Source: Symbiodinium microadriaticum (lineage: Eukaryota; Sar; Dinophyceae; Suessiales; Symbiodiniaceae). Taken from it: a DNA stretch of 64,000 nt. Positions 32,170 through 45,000 of this stretch are shown here, one piece after another (the first letter of the stretch is position 1; each line of letters opens with the position of its first letter). The translations under genes were made by a program, and so were the position numbers. The notes beneath the pieces were generated by a model that made no database searches, was not told the DNA's origin, and worked only from the letters and a program-made list of their open reading frames with translations. The stretch lies in the NCBI GenBank assembly GCA_001939145.1, contig LSRX01000254.1, forward strand, positions 505,049-569,048. Reading direction: 5' to 3'.

Positions 32170-34664
32170 TGTACCGTGATATCTGGAGCCGGGCCACATT
32201 TGCATCTCGCTTCGGCGACTGCAGACTCATCTGCGGATGCTTGTCCAAGGAAAGAGCTTTAGCTTTGCATAAGCCAACCATGGCATGAAGAACCCCAAAG
32301 AAGGGTGATCTTGCAGACAAAGTCCTGGAACCACGAGTCAAAAAGGAAGCCGCTGCCTCAGCATTTGTCAGACAAGCCTGATATCTCAAGATAGAGATTG
32401 ACATGAATGGAGAGTCCTCACAAGAACCTGGGTCATGGCTTTTCGGACTTCGGCCTCAGGACGTCGTTTTGGACTGATATCCGCAGTCCGGATGCTCTGC
32501 TTAACTTGCAAGACGTGTTCCTACTCTATAAGGTTGGATCCATCGACAGGGTTGGGGTTCCACCGCGATTGCCTGTAGAGATACGTTGGCGTGCCATTGA
32601 AGGCCACGGTTGATGAAAACAAGGCTGAAGTTCAGAGGATGTAGAGTGATTCTAGCGAACAGCTTTCAGGATTTCCACTGGAAAGAGGAGGAAGCAGACA
32701 ACCGGCACCTAGTAAACAAACTTCACCACAGTCACTACAGCAGGATTTATCAAATTTATCAAGCTTCGGTGCAGGAGCCTCGGGAATGCTTCCTGCAAAG
32801 AGGGCTTATACAGTTGCGATCCCGTGTCAGTATCGGGATAGTGTTTGCATGTATCAGGGTTGAAGTAGTAGTGGGTGCTCCGCTCGCTTGTTTTGGAAGC
32901 ATCGTCCAAGCAGGGCTGACATTGAGGGAGCCAGGATCTTGCTGAACCGCCGCTGCTTTGTCAAAGCCGCATGGGGCAGGGATGGTCATGAAGGCGGCGA
33001 AGAGAGATGCCAGGAAGAACTAACTTCGGCTTGGCTATATACTCGGGAAACACTTTTCCCGCAGCTCAAAGCATACTGTTACTTGAACCTGCACAGGAGC
33101 AGCTAGCATTATACCTCGTCTTAAGGGGCAGAACAGAGTCAACAGGCTGTGTGAGTCGTTCCAGGACCGGTAGCAAGTGTAGTGTAGCAGGTAAGTGTAG
33201 CAATGATGGAGGTCCGCAGGCAGGAATTCGGTATGGTCGACGGCCAGGAAATCGTGTTCAGGCCGGGCACAGTAAGCAACTGGAAGCGTCGAAGCATGCC
33301 GTCAGGTTTTCAGCACTACATTCAAGACAAGGGTCCATGTTGCAGTTGATTTGAGTGGTTTCTGTCACAGCCCTGCAGGGCCAGGAGTTGAGAGTGCATA
33401 TTTGACGCCTCGTGGCTTATATCGGCACCTGATCGCAGGTACGGAGGGCGCATGCTGACAGGACCACGCTGATCGAGAGGGTGTTTGCCTTTTGAGCCCA
33501 AGCGGGATCCTGTCCTACGAATCCCTCCAAACTCTGCGTGTTGCGCTCACACGCACAGCTGGTCCTTGTTTGGGTCATACGCCTTCGCAGCAATGCGGTA
33601 ATTCTCAAAAAAATGCTATGCTATGCTCGTCTCTGAAGAGTGCTTCAGTTCCTAGTCGTCTACACGGCTCGTAAACGCTTTTTCCTGCAAGTACTGCAGA
33701 AAGAGCACCTGCACAGATTGTTTAGTCGGCAGCTGCAGGAAAGAAAGGCTGCTATCATCCGAAGCTTTGGTGCTTCCTCGTTGCTCCAGTGCCTCTTCGC
33801 CTGCAAAGCGAAAGTTTTTGCGTCTAAGCGCGAAGTCTGTACGCCAATGGAGCCGGCAGTTTTCTTTCCGAGAGAAGCTCGCAGCAATTGTCACGGCCAG
33901 GTTTTGCAACCAGCATCCTACAAGAAACGAGCAACCCAGAACAATGATTCACGTCGATTCCCAGGGTCTGCACGACCGTCACTCTGGCTTTAACCGTGAC
34001 CTTGCTGTGGAAGGTGCGGTGGGGCATGACAGCTGCAGGTTGCGTGTGGCGTGTTGTGGTTAGGCTGCCTTGACGAAGTCTTTTGGACCCCGGCATTCGG
34101 GTTGACAAAGTCCGTGTGAACTTTCTTCGAACTCGTCCGATGTATGTCTTGTTCTGGACTCCTGGCGCTAAGCTTACAGCGAGCGCCGCAGAACTGCGGG
34201 AAAGCGGCTTGCATCCTCGGCAGGCCAGCTTTGAAGACGGCCTTTCGACTCTTGGCGGTCCAGCTGTTTTGTTCTGTGCCGAGCTGTAAGAAGATGTTGC
34301 CCGCAGCTTGTAGTTTGTTGACCCTACTCTTGGACTTTCGCCCAGCTGCCCAAGTGTAGCTATAGCGGACCCTGTCACAGTCTCGTGTGTTTAGTGACTT
34401 GCAGTGTGCAGCTAGGGGCCAGGCGGACCGCGGTCAAGACTCATCGTGCTGGAAGGGACAAGGGGCCGAACAGACGTGTAATCTTCATCCATAGCACGTT
34501 AGGAAGAGAAATCGCACCAAACAAGAAGAGAAGCAACATTACCGGCAAGAAGGGGCATCAATCGAGACAACTTTTCTGGGCGGCTCGCGTCGTCCAGCTA
34601 CTGGCCCAAGGCGAGAGCTTCTGACGTTTTTGGTGTTTCTATGATTCGGCCGTTCTGAGAAACC

Positions 34665-34919
34665 TTGAACTTTTCTTGGCCTGGTCAAATTGCCGAAGGA
34701 TCGAGCTCGCTATCGACTACCGTGGCACTAGTGATAGGATTACTAGGTGCCATTGTGTTCCTCACAAGCTGTCGGCTGTATGAAGAGATTTCGTTGCCAA
34801 TTGCCGCCCGTTTGGCCCGACAAGGAAGCAGCAAGAAACTGACGACGCACTGCTTCGTGAGCTCAACAAGTCGTCAACAGAAGCTTGGTGTCGAGTTCAG
34901 CATTTGCTGTTGCATCTGA
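34665..34919 (+). CDS. Candidate exon with one transmembrane helix, unit A
   Basis: The frame encodes a hydrophobic helix (V-A-L-V-I-G-L-L-G-A-I-V-F-L) followed by R-L-Y-E-E-I-S-L-P-I-A-A-R-L. An I-S-x-P-I after a membrane helix recalls the start of a HAMP linker. It lies upstream of the sensor exons of the cyclase gene, so it may be that protein's N-terminal membrane helix or belong to another gene. In unit B (from 53,178) the helix is conserved but a one-base deletion removes the upstream ATG frame. Boundaries uncertain. Confidence 0.3.
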   Translation: MNFSWPGQIAEGSSSLSTTVALVIGLLGAIVFLTSCRLYEEISLPIAARLARQGSSKKLTTHCFVSSTSRQQKLGVEFSICCCI

Positions 34920-35039
34920 GGGTCTTTAGGGCAACGAGAGTCGGAGGCTTGTTGAATACGAATGCACGGTCATACCAGCGTTTTGCTTGCTTTCGTTTCT
35001 TTGACGGTATGAAAACGACAGGACATCTTGAATAACATG

Positions 35040-38000
35040 ACGCACCAAATACAAGATATTTCCGCGCTGTTTGCTGTCACCAGCATCTCCGACTTCACAA
35101 GATGGCCTCGTCTGGCAACTGACGTGAACCTGGAGGCGATCAGCGCATTTCCCGATGCCATGGAGGTCCGACTGGATCAGATGATTCAGCTGTACATGGA
35201 CGGGTTATCGCACCGATTTCATTACGTGGATTACTTGGCTTACGGAGACCGAACTGGCACCTTCGTCGGAATCGAACGGCTTCCCACGCACTTCAAAGAC
35301 AAGCACCCAAGCTCTAGTGTTTTCGGCGGTGAGCAGCTTGGACTAGATACGGCATGCTTTCATTGTGGTCTGTTCTTTCCGGTGAGAATATGTCCAGTGC
35401 ACCCAGCACCAACAGTTGATGGGCCAAGTGTGTATGCACATGCTCAGCTCATGAGTGCCAGCAAACTGCAAGCACTGAAGTCATGTGCCCCTTAAACTTG
35501 GGCTTATCAGACTATTGGTCTGGGGCAGTTTCTAAAGAGCCCTGCCCACCAGGTTTCGACCATCTGACCTGGTCGGCACCTCGCGACAAAGCTGTTCCAT
35601 GTGCCCACCTCCCTCGGCGCTCGTCCAAGGCGCCAGGATGGACTTCCCCGGGTTTCGACGCCCTGAAGAGATGGGTCTGTTGATGGAACCGTATGTAAAC
35701 CGAAACTCCCGAAGCTACAAGTACGAGCTCGGCTCCTGCGTGAGGGTGTACGGGCGCTCTATGCCGTAATTCTACATGGAATATGGGTGTGCTGTATTGC
35801 CAACTAGTCTTGTTTTGTTCCAGGCGTGCCATGAACCCCAGGGAGCCCAGCTTCAGAAGTGCATGAGCTGAGGGAGGAATCGAAACCTGACATGGGGGCT
35901 GAGGGCTTTACGGGCTGCGGTGGGGATTCTTAAATCCTTGCTGGAAGCCTCCGGGGGGCGCACGAGCCCCCGGCAGCACCCACAGACGCGTTTTTGCATT
36001 CGATGCAGGAAATCCTGGTGCGAGCTTTCCCAGAAGGTTTGTGTGGAGGTGTTGGGAACTGATTCGGTTATCTAGGCAAGAGTTCGTGGCCTTACCCGTG
36101 CCATGAAGCACTTCAGACGGGAGCCTCCCAATGCCAGCATAGGCTATTCAATTTGCGGTTGGACTCCCGACAACTTGAGTTGCGAGTCTTTGAAGCACTG
36201 TCGTTGCCACAGGGCTGGTAGGTGTGCTGCATGGACAGGCGAGAAGGCGTACTATTTCGTTAACGACTCCACTGGTGCATATCGCAATCGGTACGACTCA
36301 AAGGCCGCAAGCGGGTGACTGAATGTTTCAGAGCGCCACAACTTTGCAGTGCATATAGTCGACTGCAAACTTCATGTAGGCATTGGCAAGCAGGAACGAA
36401 GTCTTCTCCAATCTTCTACCCACCTGAGGTTTCAGTTAGCAGCTAGGCCGCTAAATCTTAAGTCGCTTCCTAACGAATGCATTTTCCGCATGATATATGA
36501 ACAAGTAGGAGGCTAGACGCAAGCAAAAAGCAACTGCTTCCTGTCACCACCACCCCAGTCAGCCCGGCCAGGGTTCCTTCCTAGGTATGATTAAGGGGGG
36601 AAAGAACAGGCTGTTAAGATCATGGTGCCCACATTTTTGGCCAAGAAGTAATGTCAAAGATTTGTTTGTTGCGGTTATAGGCTCTAGGTCAGGTCTGTGT
36701 GTTAATTGTGTTTCATGATGATTTATATGATCAATGCCGTTCTCCGCTTCACTTGCTTTGGCTAGCACAAATAAAAATCAAGACACGATGTGAGCTTCAC
36801 ACTGCAGTCTTTTACGATTCTCCTGGCGTGCATGTGAAGTTTCCGTCCACGCATGTGAATTTTCCGTCCACGTGGAATGTTAGTTTGCTGGTCTTGAAGG
36901 CCTATTGCAGTGTCCGTACAAGTCGGTCTGACTTGTAGTGCTACACTGCTGTACTATGCTGTGCGACCACCTGTTCTAAAGTATTGCAGTGCGATATGCG
37001 TGCAGATGGAGGCTTTTGCCACGTTATACTGATCACGCTGCTCGGTGACCGTCGCAGTGCAGCACTACGTTCAACCATTCAGCAGAAAGAAGCATCTCAT
37101 CGTGCCCGCCATGGTGCGAGTGCACCATCAGCATGGCACATTTCAGTGTCATCCGTGTGTCGTAGCAAACGTGGTTGTTCACTAGACTGGCACTTGAGTT
37201 CTGACCGACCAGCGGGATGTGAAGGCGACGCTTTAAATTTCGTGAACTGAGCTCTTCAGTGGCAACAAAACGAGCAGAGATTGAAAGGTCTACGATCCGC
37301 GCACCCGGCCGTGGTACAGGGTTGGAGCGGATGCGAAGGGCAAGCTTCTGGGCGTCATTGAGCATGCTCTGCATTTATTGTCAAAGGTAGTTATTCTTTG
37401 CGGCAGCGTTACGCTCGTGATTGTGCTCCGAGTTCTGCTGGTGCGAGTTTCTGTCTTGGTGTTACAGGCACCGGCAGTGGTACTTCTTTTCGGTCCATTG
37501 ATCGTTGTGTGCTTCAAGGGTGGGGTGCCTGAAGTTGTTCAGAAAACCTGGCATCATACATTTTCGTTACGTTTGCCATCTCCTGGCTGTCAGAGCGAGA
37601 TGAGCTTAGACTCTTAGGCCGGTGGCTTGACACACCTGAAGCTAGCCGAAATCGGAGGTGCAGGAAGCTCAAGATTACTCTTTGGGTCATCCAGCCTCGT
37701 TGCATCAGAGAGCTGAGTCCCATGCTGAATGCGGTAGTATCAAGAGAGACTCAGATGGGCCATATGCCCTCTGGAACTTCCTAGAGTTGAAGCCCCGGTG
37801 CCTCAGGCAAGCATGGACTGACATCTACAGCTATAGTAGCGGCCACACCCTGGGCATGTCATGCTCCCAGGCAAGCTTCTGGCAGTTTGGGGACTTGCTT
37901 TTTGCCTCGTGCAAACGACAACAGACGGCTGCAGCTCTTGTTAAGTGACGGGCCAATGTGAGTGGGTCCAAGCCGGCATGCCGATTCAAGCCCCCACACA

Positions 38001-38522
38001 CACATGGCAGATCCCGTGAGAAGTCGCCCTTCCCAAAAGCTGGATGCATCGTCTTGTGATTAGACGGGTTAGAAACTCTCTAGATCGCGGCCTCGCAGGC
38101 CATCATGTTCGAAGGCGAGGTCTTGGCAGTCGTTTCAGCTGACTTCACCGTGCCATCTTGTCTTCGAAATTCAGCCTCAACTTGTCAGTGGTTTTCGCTT
38201 TGCCCATCCGAACTACGGCCTGGTTACCTCCAACCCTGAAGCGACAGTCTCAGGTCCTTCCTGAGCCGATTTCTGCGAGAAGTGACGGGCACTGTGCCTG
38301 AGCAGGAACCTCGACTGGTCGGAGATATGCTCTGGATTGCTGTGGTGATGATGATCATTGAAATCGGTATGTTTGCTACTGATATGTCATGGTTGTACAT
38401 GTTCTATTTTTTCTGGGAATGCTGCTAGTTAGCCTTACATATTGCTACACATGCAAGAACATTCGTGTATGCACGCATTCATACATAGACACAGACCTAC
38501 GAATAACTAGTACATACATACA

Positions 38523-38553
<31 letters not shown>

Positions 38554-39007
38554 GGACATACATACATATGGACATCCAGTTATGCTATATGTGTGCATCC
38601 ATACATACACGCATGCATGCACCCATTTGCATCATATCACAGCACACTTCATCTCTCCATGCTTATGCCTTGCACTACGTCGACTCATGCAGAGTCCACC
38701 TTTTCTTTTTAAGTATGCATGCAGAGCATGCTGATATAAGTTGAACGTTGTGTGCATATCCCGGAAGAAGTCGCTAGCAGACCGAATAAGCAAACCCTGG
38801 CCATAAGCCAGAGCTTCTCACAGCAAGGATGCACAGCCGCACAGATCCTAAGCAGGCCCGTTAGTATTTGGCTTTATCATACAGATCAGGGATATTATCA
38901 GGCGCACACACAAACACATACACACACAGATATATATATATATATATACACACACATACAATATGTGTATATATATATAAATACATATGCACATAGGTAA
39001 AAAACTT

Positions 39008-39050
<43 letters not shown>

Positions 39051-42000
39051 CATACATACATACATACATACATACATAGATATATATATATATATATGCA
39101 TGCCAAACCTCCTGAGTGTCCGGCCCGCTGTTACGTGTCCTTGCGTAGTGAGGCGTTTGAGGATAGCAAGGCAGAGAGAGAGAGAGAGAGAGTCAAAACA
39201 TATAGCTACTCAGATGAGAACTCTCCGCAGAAGAAATGATGCAGGAGGGCGTGAGAGCTAAGAGACCCAGCCAAACTTCAGTTCCAGCGAAGCCGGCCAC
39301 GAAGGAGGGCTTCGTTCTGGATCGCGAGGGCTTTCTGGTAGCCAGCTCCCTCGGTGTCGAAGCGGTGGTGAGGAACGACGTTGATGAAGGCTGTTCTTGT
39401 TACAAGCTGGGGTGCTCTTTCTGGTCCAACTCTCGGACTCTTGGGATGCAAACTTCGCGTGGTGAGCCGCAGCAAGTCAGGTTTGACGAAGTAGTTGCGC
39501 AACCCGGTAAATGGGCTATATACACAGACGGCTGCGCAGAAAGTTGATCGTATCATTGGCACAGGCTCTTGGAGGTGCACGCCGTTTGTTTGTTACTCTG
39601 ACCATCCTCCCGAGTCCTCCTCACCGACTGCATGCCCTCAACGTATCTTGGCGCCGCGACCACTAGTCACTAGTCCCATCAGCCATGTCAGTGTTCGGTC
39701 TAAATCGAACGGGTAGGTGTGGTGGCTTGTGAATCAGGTGACCCTAGTTGCATCGCAAGGCAGACCAGAACTCTTGGAGCAAGAGGCATCATGTAAGTTT
39801 GAGGCAGTTTGAGGTCACGTCTCACACGGATTCTTGTTCGGCACACAGCCCAGCGTGAAGCATCCGTTCGTGATTCCGATGCTGCACTGAAACTTGGGAG
39901 GTGGATCTGGTCGGATTCGATATCACTGGAGCCAGCTGCCGCATTGCAGCGGCCTGCTGTCACCCCTCGGACGCTTTCTCAGCAGTGGAAAGTTAAAGGT
40001 AGTTGGCAGGCAGACTCGCGGGCTTTTGGGGAGTAATTGGTAGCGCGAGATGCCCGGTTGCAGTCAGCATGCGCGAGACAACCTGATCGGAGGAGGAACA
40101 TTCAGAAACGGCATCTTATGCAGAAACCTATGTTTTGCTGGCTTTGCACGCCCTCCAGAGATCGTGGCCTCTTTTCCATGGGCAGGGAATAGACCCGCGA
40201 GCCCGACCCGGAACCCCCTGCGCAGCCCACCCCCATAACCGACCGCCATGCTGGTTCCCTCAGGAACACTCTTGAAGTCCCACGGATCGCTTCAACATTT
40301 GCGACCTGTCTGTCATAGGGCCCTCCGGCTTTGGAAAGGTTCTGTGGGCACGAAGGAGGATGTTGGATGAGGTGCCCAGGGAAGTTTCTGACGAGCCGCT
40401 TCCCAACAGAGAACTGCTCCCGAACCCACCAGTGCTGAGGCCAGAACATGGCACAATGTCATCCGTGGACGGGCGCTACCTTTTCACCTACACCTCTAGT
40501 CTGCCGACGCTCTTTCAGGCTCCGTGGCGTGATGTGGTGATGCGTTCTGCCCTTGCAGCTTTTTGTTTCGTGCTCTTTCCGTCCTCGTCGTCGTGTTCAT
40601 CTTCAGGACAGAGGAAGATAAGCAACAGCCCTCGCTTGGAGGACAAGTGGAGATGGATTGTCATTATTTCGCGGCCGACCAGTGCGTACTTGGATCAGGC
40701 CTCTGTCTGCCAGGGCAAAAAGCCATAGACCCAGGCAAGGATGTATTGACGGCTTGGATGCACTGCCCAGCCTAGTGCATCACGAGTCCCTCCTTGTAGT
40801 CTGAACTGAGACCTCGTCTGGCTGTGTCCGAGTTGTGAGAGCGTAGTATAGATACATTTCGGATATAACCTTCTAAGAGCGAAAGCAATGAAAACACATC
40901 ACAGAAGCAATTGGCCGGACTGCAGAGCTAGCAAGAAAGTTGTTGAAGGCTCCGATACTTCATGTGCTAAAAACCAGGTTTTGCACAGTGCAAGAGACGA
41001 CACTGTGGGATCTTGGATTAGGTAATGCCGAGCTGAGGGGTACGAGTTTCGTTTTTCAATCCAACACGGACAACAGTTTTTGGAGAGACTGCCTGACTTA
41101 CGAGTGTCTGTGATAGTCTTGGCTGAAACCCTCAAAGCCCTTGTCATCCAAGCGGCGACGCAGGCATGGGCAGTACAACAGCGAGCTGCCAAGAGAAACC
41201 AGGTGGCTTGCGAGAGAATGGTGGTTGCAAGGTTCAGACTGTGCATGTTGCCTTCTTTCCTGCTTGGTGCTGCATAGGGTTGCATCAGTTGTATGGCGCA
41301 AGTCGTTTGCCCGTAATTTCACTCGCCGTGCGAGAGATTGCCTTTGAAGCCCCTCCCTGAACTCAAATGTCCTGGAGGCAGGCGGTTCGTTTGATGAAGT
41401 GGGACTCGCTGTACCCTTGCCCGGCTGTGTCGAGCGTGCTAGTCAGCCAGAAATTTCGGAGGTTCGGCGACAGGAGATAGCTGATCAACTTCACCAGCAA
41501 GAGCTGCTTGGATGTGGTTCTGCGCAACTCCCCGACGGCTCCCTAACAGAGGGTTCTTAACTTATGTACAAACCTCCCCACATAGCTCGGCAATGCGGTC
41601 ATCGAGTTGCCTTTGAACCAGGGAGGTCCCCGGACGACAATTTTGAAGTGTCCCCATCGTTTGTTGCATCGCACTGGTCAGCGCCCTTGTCAAACTGAAT
41701 CGAAGGCTGAAAGTCTAAAGTCATAAAAAAACGAAGTCGTTCCACGAACGCCGTTACTTGAGTGGCTGCAGAGACCTCGACCAGCCTTACGCAGCAAAAG
41801 CAATCACCTCAGGGTCCAGACGATTCTGTACTGCTCCCTCTTCGCATTCGTCGGCGCAGTGATCATGATGTCGATCGGCCACTGGGCAACGTCGGCTCCA
41901 TTTGCTTGGGCTGAGGGTCTAGAATGCGTGGAGGGGTCAAGAAGGCAGTTGGACATGGTTCGAGGGGGAACTCTTGATTAACCGCCGCACCCCCGGAAAG

Positions 42001-45000
42001 CTGATGGCCTGATCCGACCACCCCCAGACAAGTTTGGCGGGTTTCGGGCTTGCCACCCAACACTCCTTCAAGGGTGTTGTAGGGCAGGTACAGTCGACAA
42101 CTGAAGTATGAGGGAGATGCCGGGTATAGGCCTATAAGGTTGTGGCTGAGGGTTGAGGTTAGGGTGTTAGGGTTTAGGGGGGTTGAGGGTTGAGGTTTGA
42201 GTTTAGGGTGTTAGGGTTTAGGGGGGTTGAGGGTTGAGGTTTGAGTTTAGGGTGTTAGGGTTTAGGGGGGTTGAGGGTTGAGGTTTGAGTTTAGGGTGTT
42301 AGGGTTTAGGGTTGCGGTTAGGGTTTTAAGGCTTTGTTTTAGACTTTAAGTTCCTGGGCTTAGGCGCTTTACGCTTACTGGGGGCGGAACCCTCAAATCG
42401 TTTAAGGTTGGGGCTTAGGGCCGAAACCCTCACCCTAAACCCTCGACCCTAGTCTCTCAACAGTCAAACTAAAGCAATAACAAAACACGATTCTTCTGCG
42501 GCGGCCGGATAATTGATCAGGGGAGTTGCCTTGCCTGGGCTAGGCCCTTGCAGGCTTGAAGAACTGAGTGTTTTTACATAGGCCTTTGATTTAAAAAAGT
42601 CTTGCTTGGCCACCCCTGGATTTTTTCACTCGAGCCCTGTTTAACGTTTGGGCTTGCTTCATGTTGAGCCTTTACTGGAGTTACTGGAGTCAGCCTGCAG
42701 GCGCACGAAGAAGGCCCCGACCCTGGACCCCAACCTGCCCCCAAACCCTAAACCTCAAACCTCAACACGCTCAACCGTGAGCCACGTTGGCTTTTGGAGA
42801 TGCTTGGGGCAGAGGTTGCTCTAATTGGAGGGGGGGGCAGCGCCTAAAAAAAAAGGTTTCAGCCAGGCCCCGGCACACGCAGAATGCCTTTAATCACCGG
42901 GGGGAGGGGTTATTAATCAAGAGTTGACATTAGCTGCCTTCGTGACGTCTCCTCTTTGCGCAGTGCGGAGTCACAAGCTGGTTGGCCCAAGATGCAGTAC
43001 CCAAGTCATCCAAGGTTTCGCAGTGAGCAAGCCCCTGCATAAGATCTCCATAGAGGCAGCTGGCATGTTGCATGTTGAGACTGCCTTGCAAGCAGTCGCA
43101 TGTTGGGTAAGAGGATTCGTCGCTGATAAGCTGAAGTGAAGTCATGGCCTGGGTCACCTGACAGTCGCATGGATTAGGATGTTCAGAGGTTGCCCTTTGG
43201 GCTTTTTGACCGCCAATTCCACGGGGAGTCGGAAGATCCGGATCCTGTCAGGACCGGAGGCCCAAGCTGAACTACACCCCCCTATCCTCCTGGTTTCTTG
43301 CATCGTGCCGTATCTGTTGGCATGGTAATTATGCGTTTGCCGCATGAACGAACTTCGCAGCATCCCTGCACCGAATCCAGCTTTGGCCCCAACTTTGAAG
43401 AAGCAACCCGGCACTTGGTAGGAGCTACCTCCACGAATGCCTCTGAGTGTACGGTTTGTTTCGGCTTCGGATGCTTTTTGCAAGCATCGCCCCTGAACGC
43501 AAGCTGTTCTATGTGTTCCATCTATGCTCGATTGCGCAGATGCTCTCTATGGCAAAACTGGAGTTTCTGCAACGCGCCGGTGCCCCATTGGACATGCCGA
43601 CGCTTCGCCAGAAAGCATTCTCTTGGCTAAAGGATAGCTTCAGCCTTTGTAATTGCATGGCTCCTGTTATCAAAGTCTCTGAAGCTGCTACAGAAATTAT
43701 AGAAGTCGTTGCTTTCTGTCTCAGCTGAACAAATCACACGCATCCGGACCTGGACCCTAGGCACAGGAGCATCGGGACAAAGAGCTCAACACGTTTTTCG
43801 AGCTTCCGAAGCTTCTTCAGTGCCTTGGATCTTTCTGGCCAAGATCAGAGGGTATCAGGAGGATACTTTAGGGGCCTCCTGAAGTATCATCGCGAGCCGT
43901 TACAAGCAATTCTTTAAAAAGAGCATTCAGGCGCAGAACCTTTAGCTGTATTTCACGATGCTAACAGGAACTGCGGCTTACTGTAGGTCCTTAGTCTTGA
44001 AGGCAACACCGGCTCACATGGGCATGTGAGGCCGGAGCCGCGCTGGCTCAAGTGCGAGCGAGAACGACAGCTCCAGCTCCGAGGCGGTGAGCGTATCAAG
44101 TTGTAGGTGAGGAGGGACACGGTCTAGAGACAAGGCTGACAGGCAATGGGTTCAGGCAGCCCGCTGACCGTGAAGATTCCAATTCGTGCCCGAATGCCTG
44201 ACTCCAGCAGAAGCTTGCCGGCAGGACCAGGAGGAGAACGACATGGAAGAGGGGCAGACCGGTCGTCTTTCTCAGATGCTGATGCACGTCGCACCACGTG
44301 AAGTGGCTGCTTGCCCAAATGCTGATTGATGGCCGAGCTTTTGCTACTGCTAATGCTCACTGCACACTTCCGTGTGCTGCAGCAGGATCGAATTTGCAGA
44401 GTCTTTGGCCAACTCCGAGGGTTCCATGCAAATAGCATGTACTGTGCGTAGGCAACAGATGATTAGGTTATCCCCAATCCTTGTCCACAGCTTGTTCTGC
44501 TGATGACAGCGCTCTGGCCAGTGGGAGTAAAGTGATGGGGAAGACTCTGATTAATATCCCTCCATCTCGCTCAAGCCCGCGCACTACCGAGAGCTGGTTC
44601 ACCGTCCAATTTGGAGAAATAGGACGAAATACACGACCACAAATGAAGTGAGGGCATTACAGTTCAACCAGCTGGGCTGGTGTGTTCAAGCCCTGGCACA
44701 AGTGTAATTCTGGCATTCTGATTCATTCTAGGGCTCAGCATGAACAGGCAGTGTTCGATTGATGTTTGCTCACCAGTCCGCACCTGCTGCTACTTGCTAG
44801 CTGCCCAGGGTTCTGTGAAAAGGTATCGCTTGCATCCGCGGCAACTGCAGCAAGACCTGTAAGGTGCACATGAGGGAGTCCTTCGTTTACATGGTTGCTG
44901 GCCTGAAGTCTTTTGCTCGCTACATGGACCCGGAAATCATGCGCATCGTCGTTCAGAGCAGCTTGGCCCGGTCCCATCTTGCTTGAGAGAGTGCTGACTT

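Noticed and set aside
32430-32500. Frame reading R-P-Q-D-V-V-L-D, stop, Y-P-Q-S-G, like the PAPS-binding loop of sulfotransferases
   Set aside because: Two stops within 17 codons and position downstream of the C-terminal-like exons; too little to call, although it could be a pseudogene remnant.
35028-35495. Taking the whole 155-codon frame as a separate small gene
   Set aside because: The part I-x-L-Y-M-D-G-L to Y-G-D-R-T-G-T-F-V-G fits the start of the Cache sensor of the downstream cyclase, so it is treated as an exon of that gene.
40899-41277. Open frames on both strands conserved in length between the units (59,280-59,677)
   Set aside because: The + frame is interrupted by a stop in unit A, and conservation here follows from general unit similarity; it does not fit into the cyclase phase.
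44029-44050. Second spliced-leader-like match (about 16 of 21 bases, ending TGGCTCAAG), also in unit B at about 62,299
   Set aside because: The mismatches remove the central ATTTT core, it lies in a cyclase intron beside a small hairpin (ctcacatg..catgtgag), and a match of this quality could occur by chance in 64 kb.
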